From: JBCCTX01 sp964468435
GTDB lineage: Bacteria; Bacteroidota; Bacteroidia; J057
DNA length: 64,000 nt
Assembly: GCA_964468435.1 (NCBI GenBank)
Contig: CAYXVE010000002.1
Coordinates: 1 to 64,000 of the forward strand
Direction of reading: 5' to 3'
In this document: piece by piece, positions 45,644 to 54,165 of the stretch
Position numbering within the stretch: the stretch's first letter is position 1
Layout of the letters: the number at the start of each line of letters is the position of its first letter
Translations under genes and position numbers: made by a program
Notes under the pieces: generated by a model
What the model was told of the DNA's origin: nothing
Databases searched by the model: none
Seen by the model: only the letters and a program-made list of their open reading frames with translations

Positions 45644-46924
45644 TTCACGAATTTCAACAAATTTTGATAACAACAGATTTTCGGGATTGTCATTCACGTC
45701 GTGATAATGCGGAGGTCCCCCCATGCTAAAGACAAAAAATCCAGGTACACCCGCTTCCAGGAAAAAATAATGATCGCTGTTAGGAGCATTTGGCCGGGCA
45801 CTTACTACCGGAACAGCTTCCATCCGTTCATTTAGTGCTTTCAGGGATTCATAATATTCTGGATAATCCCTTCCTCCTACAGTCATCATTCCTTTCGTCC
45901 CATTGCCCATCAGATCCAGGTTAAGGAGAAATTTCATCTGAGATAAAGGGATGATAGGATCTTCTGTTACAAAATATCTTGATCCTTGAAGCCCGGTTTC
46001 CTCTCCTCCAAATGCGATAAATAGAATACTATAAGGTAATCGATTGGCGGGTTTACTAAAATATCTGGCCATCGAAAGTAGCATGGCAGTTCCAGAAGCA
46101 TTGTCATTGGCTCCGGGAAAAATAGCGGTACCTATACGCCCTAGATGATCGTAATGGGCAGTTATGACAATAAATGAATCTTGATACTGACTCCCGGGTA
46201 CATAACCTAGCACATTGTATGATGTCAGGATTTCTACACCTCCATCTACCCTGAGCGATACTGACTCAAAGTCACTGGGAAAACTGTCCTGCTGTATTTC
46301 CAGTATGGGGAAAGGGTATGGGTCCAGGGAAAATCCCGCGGTTAGTTTTTCCTGTAAAATTAGTATCGCAGTAGGACGATTTTGTAAATAGGGGGTTAAC
46401 CGGTCCCAGATGCGCTGCTTATCTCTATATAGTGCTTTCAGGGAATCATTACTAGCTATTGCTTCCGGAAAACCATCACGTACTAAAAGAGTCTGCCCCG
46501 TTGCATCTACCAGGGTATCCGACAGGCCATATCCTGCATCTACAATATTTCCATTTACTTCACCGCTACCTGATAGTCTTGAAGTAATAAAATCTGTTCC
46601 CAGCGATAGCTTTTTTTCATTGATAACCAGTTCCGCATCTTTAACAACATTGACCTTCAAGGGAAAGGTAAATAAATACGAAGCAGTATTGACAGACCTT
46701 TCCTCCAATGATTTTAATCCCATTTTCTCAAACTCTTCAGCGAGGAAATGAGCTGCTTTGACTGCGCCACTGTCCACGTATCCCCTACCAGCAAATTCCT
46801 CTGAACACAATATATTGACATCTTCCCGAGCCTTGGCCAGTACCTCAGGAACCTGTGCATGCAGGATATAGGTAAAAACGAGTAATAAAAAGTGCAGGGC
46901 AAATGTAATCAGGTGATAATGCAT
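45614..46924 (-). CDS. Secreted M28-family zinc peptidase
   Basis: 436 residues with a signal peptide (HLITFALHFLLLVFTYILHAQ). All M28 metal and catalytic residues are present in order: TAHYDHLG (His), PGANDNASG (bridging Asp), GGEETGLQGSRYF (catalytic Glu), NLDLMG (Asp) and HYHDVNDNP (His). A PA-like insert occupies about residues 100-230. It is probably an aminopeptidase acting in the periplasm or outside. It stands alone, with its 3' end overlapping recX. Confidence 0.93.
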   Translation of the reverse strand: MHYHLITFALHFLLLVFTYILHAQVPEVLAKAREDVNILCSEEFAGRGYVDSGAVKAAHFLAEEFEKMGLKSLEERSVNTASYLFTFPLKVNVVKDAELVINEKKLSLGTDFITSRLSGSGEVNGNIVDAGYGLSDTLVDATGQTLLVRDGFPEAIASNDSLKALYRDKQRIWDRLTPYLQNRPTAILILQEKLTAGFSLDPYPFPILEIQQDSFPSDFESVSLRVDGGVEILTSYNVLGYVPGSQYQDSFIVITAHYDHLGRIGTAIFPGANDNASGTAMLLSMARYFSKPANRLPYSILFIAFGGEETGLQGSRYFVTEDPIIPLSQMKFLLNLDLMGNGTKGMMTVGGRDYPEYYESLKALNERMEAVPVVSARPNAPNSDHYFFLEAGVPGFFVFSMGGPPHYHDVNDNPENLLLSKFVEIRELLIGFLESF

Positions 46925-47106
46925 AAGAGTTGACTAACATACAGAATTCATTTACGCGGTTTTTATATAAGAGTTTGTGGGGTATTTGGGCCATGGAGAT
47001 CAAAGCGGTCATTATTTTATTGGAGAATTGTTGTAATGTGAGATGAATATTTGCTATATTCTGATAAGTAATCATACACGATTTATACCATTTTTCTATC
47101 ACATCT

Positions 47107-48819
47107 ATGCAATTGTCAATACTACGCTTGCTGATTTTACTGGTTTTAGTTTCCATTATATCTTGCCAGCAGCCTGTTCAGGAAAGAGAATCCACCCAAC
47201 GTCCCAATATCATCGTGATCCTGTCAGACGATATGGGCTACTCGGATATTGGTTGTTATGGAGGTGAAATAAATACCCCGGTATTAGATGGACTTGCTGC
47301 TAACGGGCTCCGATTTACCCAGTTTTACAATACGGCTCGCTGTTGTCCGGCACGCGCTTCTCTTTTGACAGGCCTTTATCCACATCAGGCTGGTGTAGGT
47401 CACATGATGGAAGATCATGGGACTGATAGCTACTCGGGTGATCTGAGTCAGCATGCTGCAACGATTGCAGAAGTACTTAAAATGACCGGATACCGGACAT
47501 ACATGAGTGGTAAATGGCATGTAACACCGCATAAAGATCCAGGTGATCCACAGTACAACTGGCCTTTGCAGCGAGGCTTTGACCGTTTTTTTGGTACCAT
47601 ACACGGTGCAGGAAGCTTTTATGACCCCAATTCTCTTACTAGTGGCAACGAATTAATTGTTCCCCATGAGGGATTTTATTATACGGATGCCATTAGCGAT
47701 ACGGCTGTCTACTTTATTCAGCAGAATCCAGCGGATCAACCTTTCTTCATGTATGTAGCTTATACGGCTGCACACTGGCCCATGCACGCCTTGCCAGAAG
47801 ATATCGCCAAATACGAAGGCAGATATGATGAGGGCTGGGATACCATAAGAGCAGAACGCTACCAAAAGATGATGGATATGGGACTGATCAGCCCGGATTG
47901 GCCGATGACACCTCGCGACGAAAGGTTACCCATCTGGGAGGAAGCTGAACTACCCGAATGGGAAGTAGCCAGAATGGAAGTATATGCAGCTATGGTGGAC
48001 AGGATGGACCAGGGTATTGGGAAGATCGTATCAGCGTTGGAAGAAACGGGAAATCTGGATAACACTGTCATCATGTACCTTCAGGACAATGGGGGTTGTG
48101 CAGAGGGGATGCGTGAAAATGGAGAGCCGTATCCGCCTGTAGATACGACAATAGCCTTGCAGCCTATGGAGGCTGAGGAACTTCAAATGGATATGATCCC
48201 TCAATTCACCCGTGATGGCAAACCCGTAAAATATGGAAAAGGAATCACGCCTGGACCGGCTGATACTTATGTAGCATATGGTAAGGGCTGGGCCAATGTA
48301 TCTAATACGCCATTCAGAATGTATAAGCATTGGGTCCATGAAGGCGGCATATCTACTCCCTTGATTGTACACTGGCCTGCCGGAATTCAGTCTCAAGGTG
48401 AGTTGCGTAACCAGCCTGGCCATTTGATAGATATTATGGCGTCTTGTGTGGATTTAGCTGAAGCGACCTATCCGGAAAAATTATATGGTAATCCCATCAA
48501 ACCTATGGAAGGCAAAAGCCTGGTACCAGCTTTTAACGATCAGACGATCGACCGTACCGCTATCTACTGGGAGCACGAAGGTAACAGAGCCATTCGTCAG
48601 GGAAAATGGAAGCTGATATCTTCTGCGGATTTCAATCCTTTTTACTGGTGGGGGACAGAGGAAATCCCAGAAAATCAATGGGGATTGTATGACCTTGAGG
48701 CCGACCGCTCCGAACTCAATAATCTGTCAGCTGATTATCCTGAGAAAGTAGCAGAATTATCTACTTTGTGGTTGAACTGGGCGAGTGAAAATGGCGTTAT
48801 TCCCCATCCTGAGAGATAA
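47107..48819 (+). CDS. Lipoprotein sulfatase (arylsulfatase family, formylglycine type)
   Basis: 570 residues. The lipoprotein signal ends in ISC at residue 20. The S1 sulfatase core starts with RPNIIVILSDDMGYSD (metal Asp pair). The active-site signature is CCPARASLLTG, where C79 is the formylglycine precursor in C-x-P-x-R. SGKWH supplies catalytic Lys and His. The metal-binding part YLQDNGGCAEG lies near residue 325. It removes sulfate esters from an unknown substrate at the cell surface. The maturase is not in the window. About 900 bp downstream is a secreted lyase-like protein, which suggests a joint role. Confidence 0.94.
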   Translation: MQLSILRLLILLVLVSIISCQQPVQERESTQRPNIIVILSDDMGYSDIGCYGGEINTPVLDGLAANGLRFTQFYNTARCCPARASLLTGLYPHQAGVGHMMEDHGTDSYSGDLSQHAATIAEVLKMTGYRTYMSGKWHVTPHKDPGDPQYNWPLQRGFDRFFGTIHGAGSFYDPNSLTSGNELIVPHEGFYYTDAISDTAVYFIQQNPADQPFFMYVAYTAAHWPMHALPEDIAKYEGRYDEGWDTIRAERYQKMMDMGLISPDWPMTPRDERLPIWEEAELPEWEVARMEVYAAMVDRMDQGIGKIVSALEETGNLDNTVIMYLQDNGGCAEGMRENGEPYPPVDTTIALQPMEAEELQMDMIPQFTRDGKPVKYGKGITPGPADTYVAYGKGWANVSNTPFRMYKHWVHEGGISTPLIVHWPAGIQSQGELRNQPGHLIDIMASCVDLAEATYPEKLYGNPIKPMEGKSLVPAFNDQTIDRTAIYWEHEGNRAIRQGKWKLISSADFNPFYWWGTEEIPENQWGLYDLEADRSELNNLSADYPEKVAELSTLWLNWASENGVIPHPER

Positions 48820-48935
48820 GTGAAGACCAGAAATGTTTGGCTGTTAAAATCCTTTTTTGTCAAAATTGACGGGAAATCGAAAATACACTATTTTCGCACA
48901 CGCAATCGTCTATATCATCCATAATTAGTTGATAC

Positions 48936-49493
48936 ATGAGAACCTTCCCCGAATTACATTCGGAAAGATTAATCCTTAGTGAACTGACATCCCAGGATAT
49001 ACCCCAAATCGCCGAGCATGCTGGGAATATCAACGTTTCCCGTCATACCTTAAATATGCCACATCCCTACACCAAGGAGGACGCAGTATCTTTTATTATT
49101 GCTTCCCATCAACAGTTTCAGGATGGTAAGTCATTAAAACTAGCTATCAGAAAGCGTGAGGACCGGGAATTGATAGGGGGTATAGGGCTTCAAATTAATC
49201 AAAGACACAATCACGCCGAGCTAGGTTACTGGATGGCAGAGTCTTTCTGGAACCGGGGTTATATAAGTGAAGCAGTAGGAAAAATGCTTGAATATGGATT
49301 TGACCATTTGAAACTACATAAAATATATGCATGTCATCAAATAGATAATCCGGCATCAGGAAAGGTCATGATCAAAAACGGCATGATCAAAGAAGGAGAA
49401 CTAGTAGATCATATCAGGAAGGATGGAGCCTATTTTACCATGATCCAGTATCGACTGACAGCCCAGGAATATGCAAACTGCAATAAAACATGA
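48936..49493 (+). CDS. GNAT family N-acetyltransferase (RimJ/RimL-like)
   Basis: 185 residues. The GNAT pattern includes RLILSELTSQDIPQIAEHA at the start, the central ELGYWMAESFWNRGYISEAV (motif A with the acetyl-CoA loop) and KIYACHQIDNPASGKVMIKNGM. This is typical of enzymes that acetylate protein N-termini, antibiotics or amino acids. The acceptor is unknown. It stands between the sulfatase and the lyase-like gene, and a small ORF overlaps its end. Confidence 0.88.
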   Translation: MRTFPELHSERLILSELTSQDIPQIAEHAGNINVSRHTLNMPHPYTKEDAVSFIIASHQQFQDGKSLKLAIRKREDRELIGGIGLQINQRHNHAELGYWMAESFWNRGYISEAVGKMLEYGFDHLKLHKIYACHQIDNPASGKVMIKNGMIKEGELVDHIRKDGAYFTMIQYRLTAQEYANCNKT

Positions 49494-49674
49494 ATACACA
49501 CAAGCTGATGTTATGATCTTGATAATCATGGGTTATATACTTAGCTCTGCCCAGGAACATAATGACCTACGAAACCAGATCATCACCATCCCTGATTCGA
49601 GTCATAGCTTTGAGCTTATCACGGTACAGGAATTGAAAAAATTGCAAGCGATTCTTTGGCTTGAAACAGAATAA
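49471..49674 (+). CDS. Possible small protein, unassigned
   Basis: 67 codons starting inside the end of the GNAT gene in another frame. A hydrophobic stretch (VMILIIMGYILSS) precedes a hydrophilic tail with TIPDSSHSFELITVQELKKL. An in-frame ATG at 49513 would start just before the hydrophobic segment and could act as a signal or anchor. No family is recognised. Coding is uncertain; overlap and spacing to the next gene (44 bp) are compatible with an operon. Confidence 0.3.
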   Translation: MQTAIKHEYTQADVMILIIMGYILSSAQEHNDLRNQIITIPDSSHSFELITVQELKKLQAILWLETE

Positions 49675-49717
49675 TCTAGTTGCCTGAAAATATACGTTTA
49701 ATATCAAGGATCTAATT

Positions 49718-51925
49718 ATGGGATATAAAGCAACCCTCCTTTCGGGAATAAGCTGTTGGTGTCTGATTTTTTCTGTGTTATCTCAACCATCATCTCCCCT
49801 CCCCGGTTTTCATCTCACAGCTCGACCCTGGGAGCCTTTGGAAACAGATAAATCCACCTATCTAGATGCGATAGAAGGGATTGTAAGAGTTGCTGTTCAG
49901 CATCAGGACAGCAGTGGGGCGATTTTCGATCCTTACCTAAATCGCGAGCACCAATACTCCACGCCTTATTATGCGCATGCATTAGGAACATTGCTGGATG
50001 CAGGCAGGTGTAAAGATTTGCTAGCATCCGGAGTTGCATCTATGGATAAATCTTTAGATGATCTGGCGACGGGTTATACCCAAATCCCCGATGCACACGG
50101 GGAGTTTTACCTCGCGGCAATAGCGGAAGCCATCGATCTCTATCAGCCGTTTATTTCAGCTGAAAAATATACAAGATGGAACGGGCAGGCAGCTACTCCC
50201 CTGGCAACTATTATGCGTGATCAGACGGGACGGCTCAACAACTGGCGAACCTATGCTATGAAAGGAGAATGGCTTCGGGCAGAGAGAGGGCTGGTTGATA
50301 TCCAATCTGCGATCGATTTTATCGAATACAACTGGCATCAAAACACGCAGCGAGAGCGTATGGCCAATGATGCCTGGAATCTCTATCAGGACTGGAGTAG
50401 CGATCCACAATCGCATGCAGTAGAGGCCGTGGGCCGTGGAAATCTTACCGCGCTTGCCCTGAGTGGTTATAATGGCCCCTCATCAACGGAAATCCGCCGG
50501 ATGATCCTCCGAGGCGGGCAGACGGCCCTTCTACTTCAAAGTCCTGCCGGGCAGTGCCCCCCCAATGGTCGTACCGATAACCATATTTTCAACGATATCC
50601 TGTACCAGTTAATCTTCGAAGCACTGGCAGAATATGTATGGTCAAATGGCGATAGACAACTGGCCGGTCAGTACCGGCGCGCAGCTTTGCTTGCATTTCA
50701 AAGCATACAACGCTGGAAGAGAGCAGATGAACCCTGGGAAGGGTCTTTTTACATCACCAAAAATTACTACGATCCTGGCCAGCGGGTTGGATACCAGCCT
50801 GCCAGCCAATGGGGAAATTATAGTGGAGCCATGATGTTTCATCTTGCAGAGGCTTATCGTGCCCACCAAACTGATATACCAGAAGTCCCTTCACCAGTCG
50901 AGATAGGAGGCTATGTGCTGAAGACCGATCCCCGTTTTTCAACCCTTGTGGCCAATGCAGGTGGAATGCAGGTATTTGTCAATCTGCGTGGCGATGAAGT
51001 ACCCAAGTACGGCATATACTGGTCTCCATTGGGTACAGTCCGCTTTTCTCGCACAGGCTGGGATGATCGGTTAGGCCCTTCAGATGGGGGTAGGGTCAAT
51101 ATATACTCTAATCCTGATATCGATCCCGATACACCGGATCATCTCAATGGATTGACTTTAGGCCCCGCATGGAAAGAGGGGGATCATTGGATTCGATTGG
51201 CAGATATGGCTAGGCATTACCGGGGAATCGTTCGCACGGAGTTTGTGCATCCTTTACTGATAAAATTTAAAATAGTTTATACGTATGTTACTGGTGCTGG
51301 TGGCCCCTATTTCGAGCAGACTTTTACGGTTTCACCCGACGGCGTTTTGACTCGCTTGCGCTGCCTTCAACCTCGTGAATTAGGGCTTACAGTGCCTTTG
51401 CTTGTAGATGATGGTCGTCCACTTCAACATACCGTGGAAGCTGGAATAGCCAGTACCCAATATCCCGCAGCCTCCGATCAGCAGCATTTTATTGGACTGA
51501 ACAGCGATATCGCCCTTAATTCCAATGACTCATTGATCCAGAGTACTTATGGAAAACTCATGTCTGTACGATATACCACCCAGGATAGTACCATCGATGT
51601 ATTTGTATATCCAAGGAGTGCAGGCGATCCAGAAGCTACAAGGGTTAAAGAAAGTTTTAACCTGAGAGATGGGGGATTCTCCTCTGTACTCGGGACCGTT
51701 TCGGGCACGCTTTATCGCGGTCGTTTTAGTGCAGGAGGATTAGGTAAATCAATCGACCTCAATGAAGACGGTAAGGATGATCTCCTGTTTGATCGGATTT
51801 GTCATTTCATTGTTCAACATGATCAAGGCAAAGCTATAGCAGTGGAAGTGGACCGGAATATCAGCATGACTTACAAAGACAAATCCTATGATTTAGAAGC
51901 ATTCAAAGTATTGAAAATGGAGTAA
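49718..51925 (+). CDS. Large secreted protein with alpha/alpha-toroid and beta-sandwich layout, lyase-like
   Basis: 735 residues with a signal peptide (LLSGISCWCLIFSVLSQ). The first 390 residues are helical with aromatic and His residues as in (alpha/alpha)-toroid polysaccharide lyases (HQYSTPYYAHALGTLL, GYTQIPDAHGEFYLAAIAEA, QWGNYSGAMMFHLAEAY). The rest is beta-rich (FVNLRGDEVPKYGIYWSPLGTVRFSRTGW). A calcium-loop-like DLNEDGKDD is near residue 685. The layout resembles heparinase-II or alginate-lyase type enzymes, but no catalytic residues can be fixed. The sulfatase gene nearby supports a sulfated-glycan substrate. It may also be an uncharacterised hydrolase. Confidence 0.6.
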   Translation: MGYKATLLSGISCWCLIFSVLSQPSSPLPGFHLTARPWEPLETDKSTYLDAIEGIVRVAVQHQDSSGAIFDPYLNREHQYSTPYYAHALGTLLDAGRCKDLLASGVASMDKSLDDLATGYTQIPDAHGEFYLAAIAEAIDLYQPFISAEKYTRWNGQAATPLATIMRDQTGRLNNWRTYAMKGEWLRAERGLVDIQSAIDFIEYNWHQNTQRERMANDAWNLYQDWSSDPQSHAVEAVGRGNLTALALSGYNGPSSTEIRRMILRGGQTALLLQSPAGQCPPNGRTDNHIFNDILYQLIFEALAEYVWSNGDRQLAGQYRRAALLAFQSIQRWKRADEPWEGSFYITKNYYDPGQRVGYQPASQWGNYSGAMMFHLAEAYRAHQTDIPEVPSPVEIGGYVLKTDPRFSTLVANAGGMQVFVNLRGDEVPKYGIYWSPLGTVRFSRTGWDDRLGPSDGGRVNIYSNPDIDPDTPDHLNGLTLGPAWKEGDHWIRLADMARHYRGIVRTEFVHPLLIKFKIVYTYVTGAGGPYFEQTFTVSPDGVLTRLRCLQPRELGLTVPLLVDDGRPLQHTVEAGIASTQYPAASDQQHFIGLNSDIALNSNDSLIQSTYGKLMSVRYTTQDSTIDVFVYPRSAGDPEATRVKESFNLRDGGFSSVLGTVSGTLYRGRFSAGGLGKSIDLNEDGKDDLLFDRICHFIVQHDQGKAIAVEVDRNISMTYKDKSYDLEAFKVLKME

Positions 51926-52024
51926 TTTACGAACCTTAGACTTTAGGCTACAAACTAACCAAGTATGTGGCTCATTTCTTTCATACTAACTCCTTTTCAT
52001 CCTCTACTGTCTACCCCTCTCTGT

Positions 52025-52249
52025 TTATCTTACCCTTGACAATGCATACATCAGCTTTTGAGTAATCTGATGGCATCTTTCCAGGTAGGTCTCTGCTTGT
52101 CGGGGAGTACTATCAGCAATCTTGGGATCTTCATTGGGCAAAGGGACCCTTTCAGCAGCACCCAATACCATAGGGCAGGCTTCCTCATTAGGGTAAAATG
52201 GCATACAAAAAGCGCAAAAAGTGGAAAGCGGAATGGCCAAACAAGACAA
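52025..52249 (-). pseudogene. Remnant of a low-molecular-weight phosphatase/arsenate-reductase-like gene
   Basis: The minus frame has a 3' end that fits the C-terminus of the Bacteroidota 'protein-tyrosine-phosphatase/ArsC-like' family: NEEACPMVLGAAERVPLPNEDPKIADSTPRQAETYLERCHQI, then LMYALSRV. In the family this is the segment after the active site (CP-x-x-x-GA-x-x-R...DPK-x-x-D-T-P). The N-terminal part with the CxxxxxR loop is missing, and upstream codons do not continue the family. The rest of the 420-bp gap (51926-52345) holds nothing recognisable. Confidence 0.5.
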
Positions 52250-52345
52250 ATGAAGAAAAAGCTGTATTTAAGTATAAATGGTAAAAGAGATGTAACAATC
52301 ATAAGGATGAATAAATAGTAGAATTTCGTTAAATTTCATCTTGCT

Positions 52346-53947
52346 ATGAGGAGTATGTCTAGAATCAAAACTTTCAAAAATTATCTGTTCTGTTGGGTCG
52401 TATTTATATTTTCTGGCTTTTTGCAAGCGCAGCTTTCCATTACAGGAAAAGTCGTAGAAATGGGAACAGCCTATCCCCTGCCATATGTACAAGTCGCATT
52501 GTGTGAAACAGCGTTTGCATCCATGACTAATGTTAGGGGAGAGTTTACCATGTACATACCTGAAGATCGAGGTGAGAATTTATTGTGTTTTTCGGTATTG
52601 GGTTATCAGGATCACGTTTTTCCCCTATCCACTTTGAGTGATTCTAGTTACCTGTTTATAGAGCTGGAAGTGGCAGAAAGCCTCCTGAGGCAGGAAGCGT
52701 TACAGGTCGAAAGCGCTGAATTGAATCTCAAAAGGTTTGTCAAACAAGCTATCAATAGCATGTATCGCAACTATCCTTTAGCGCCTTTTGAATATACAGG
52801 TCATTATCGATATGATATCTGGGATGAAAAGGAAAAATTATGGGGAGCGTACGAATCAGCCTTGCGAATATATGAAAAAGGTTATCAGTATAGTGATATC
52901 AGAGACAGCCAGATAGAAATCCTGGAATTTAGAAACATCATGGGTGAGGATTTTGCTTCAAGACTGAATATTTTTCATGAGAATTATGAACTCCAATCTA
53001 TTCCTGATTATAACTTGTGGGAGTCTGGTGGAAATGGATTTGTTGCAATGAAATACAATGATCCCATTCGCAATCCGGATGAAGAGTTGTTTGCGTTTGT
53101 ATTCGAATTTAGAGATGAATTTATCAGCAATCATTCATTTTTTCTAAAGGATATTTTTTTGTGGAAGGGGCTTACTGTTTACCAGATTGGACTGAAATAT
53201 ATTAATACGCCTAGGAGTAAAAAAGATTCCTCTTTTGACCCTAAGTTTAATCTTATCCAGGGAGATATATTTATCGAGGAGGAAAATTTTGCCATCATAC
53301 GATTTATGTATGAAAATTATGGTTCAGTAGATCGTATCAAGCGGTATCACATTGACGTCTCCTATCAGCCTTATCAGGACAAATGGTATCCTTCTCGTGT
53401 GGAGTTTAATAACCTACTTACTGTCAATGATTCCACTCAGCCTCCTTTTTTCCTGGATAAGATTAAATGGAGGAAGGGCAACGATTATCTGATTCTGGAA
53501 TTCAGTGAGTTCTTGTCTGAAAATTTTCCCACCCGGGCAGATTTGGTGGGTGTAGAATTAGCGGGTGTGGATTTGACAGTCAACAGTGTTAAAATATATT
53601 CTGAAAAGGAGTTAATTGTTTACATACCTGATTTTGATCGTAAAATCCGCAGATATGAAACCAATGCCAATAAGTCAGGAGAATCACAGCTACTTAGCAA
53701 GCTGCTGGGAAGTCAGACACTCAGGTTGAGTATCTCTGAAGAGGTATCAGATATATATGGCAATGGATTTGGACTTACTCCCCAAACATTTCTGTATCAA
53801 AACCGGAGTTTTTTTGTCAATGATATTGAAACGCAGAATCCCACACAGATTCCAGAAGAAATGCGAATGGATAAGTATAGGCCCTTTTACAATTGGGATG
53901 GGAATACAGATCCAGGATTTTGGGATATGTTCAATTATGTGAGATGA
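52346..53947 (+). CDS. Secreted carboxypeptidase-regulatory-like (CarboxypepD_reg) domain protein
   Basis: 533 residues with a signal peptide (YLFCWVVFIFSGFLQAQ). Residues about 28-110 are the transthyretin-like domain found at the N-terminus of TonB-dependent receptors (LSITGKVVEMGTAYPLPYVQVAL, then NVRGEFTMYIPE and LLCFSVLGYQDHVFPL). The remaining 400 residues contain beta-rich sequence without a porin barrel or plug, so it is not a receptor. Such proteins are common and uncharacterised in Bacteroidota. It stands alone. Confidence 0.78.
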   Translation: MRSMSRIKTFKNYLFCWVVFIFSGFLQAQLSITGKVVEMGTAYPLPYVQVALCETAFASMTNVRGEFTMYIPEDRGENLLCFSVLGYQDHVFPLSTLSDSSYLFIELEVAESLLRQEALQVESAELNLKRFVKQAINSMYRNYPLAPFEYTGHYRYDIWDEKEKLWGAYESALRIYEKGYQYSDIRDSQIEILEFRNIMGEDFASRLNIFHENYELQSIPDYNLWESGGNGFVAMKYNDPIRNPDEELFAFVFEFRDEFISNHSFFLKDIFLWKGLTVYQIGLKYINTPRSKKDSSFDPKFNLIQGDIFIEEENFAIIRFMYENYGSVDRIKRYHIDVSYQPYQDKWYPSRVEFNNLLTVNDSTQPPFFLDKIKWRKGNDYLILEFSEFLSENFPTRADLVGVELAGVDLTVNSVKIYSEKELIVYIPDFDRKIRRYETNANKSGESQLLSKLLGSQTLRLSISEEVSDIYGNGFGLTPQTFLYQNRSFFVNDIETQNPTQIPEEMRMDKYRPFYNWDGNTDPGFWDMFNYVR

Positions 53948-54165
53948 GTGTTAAGTAAGATTTTCATATAAGTCTGTCCAGGAAGGATTTAATTTTTGTA
54001 TGAGTTCTTCTTTCCATTTATTTCTCTCTTCTGATGGCAGTTGTGATGGGGAAATTCTTCCCCCTTCCATGTGATATCCTGGTTCAGGTCATATTGCCGG
54101 ATCGGGATGATATCTGCAGCTGTCGGTAGAGTAAAGACAAGCTCAAATTACAGTCTCTCTACTTT

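Noticed and set aside
53957..54150. Short minus-strand frame with a GIY-YIG-like tail (EERNKWKEELIQKLNPSWTDLYENL)
   Set aside because: Only the last 25 residues resemble GIY-YIG proteins; upstream codons in all frames do not fit the family, so a remnant is possible but not supported.
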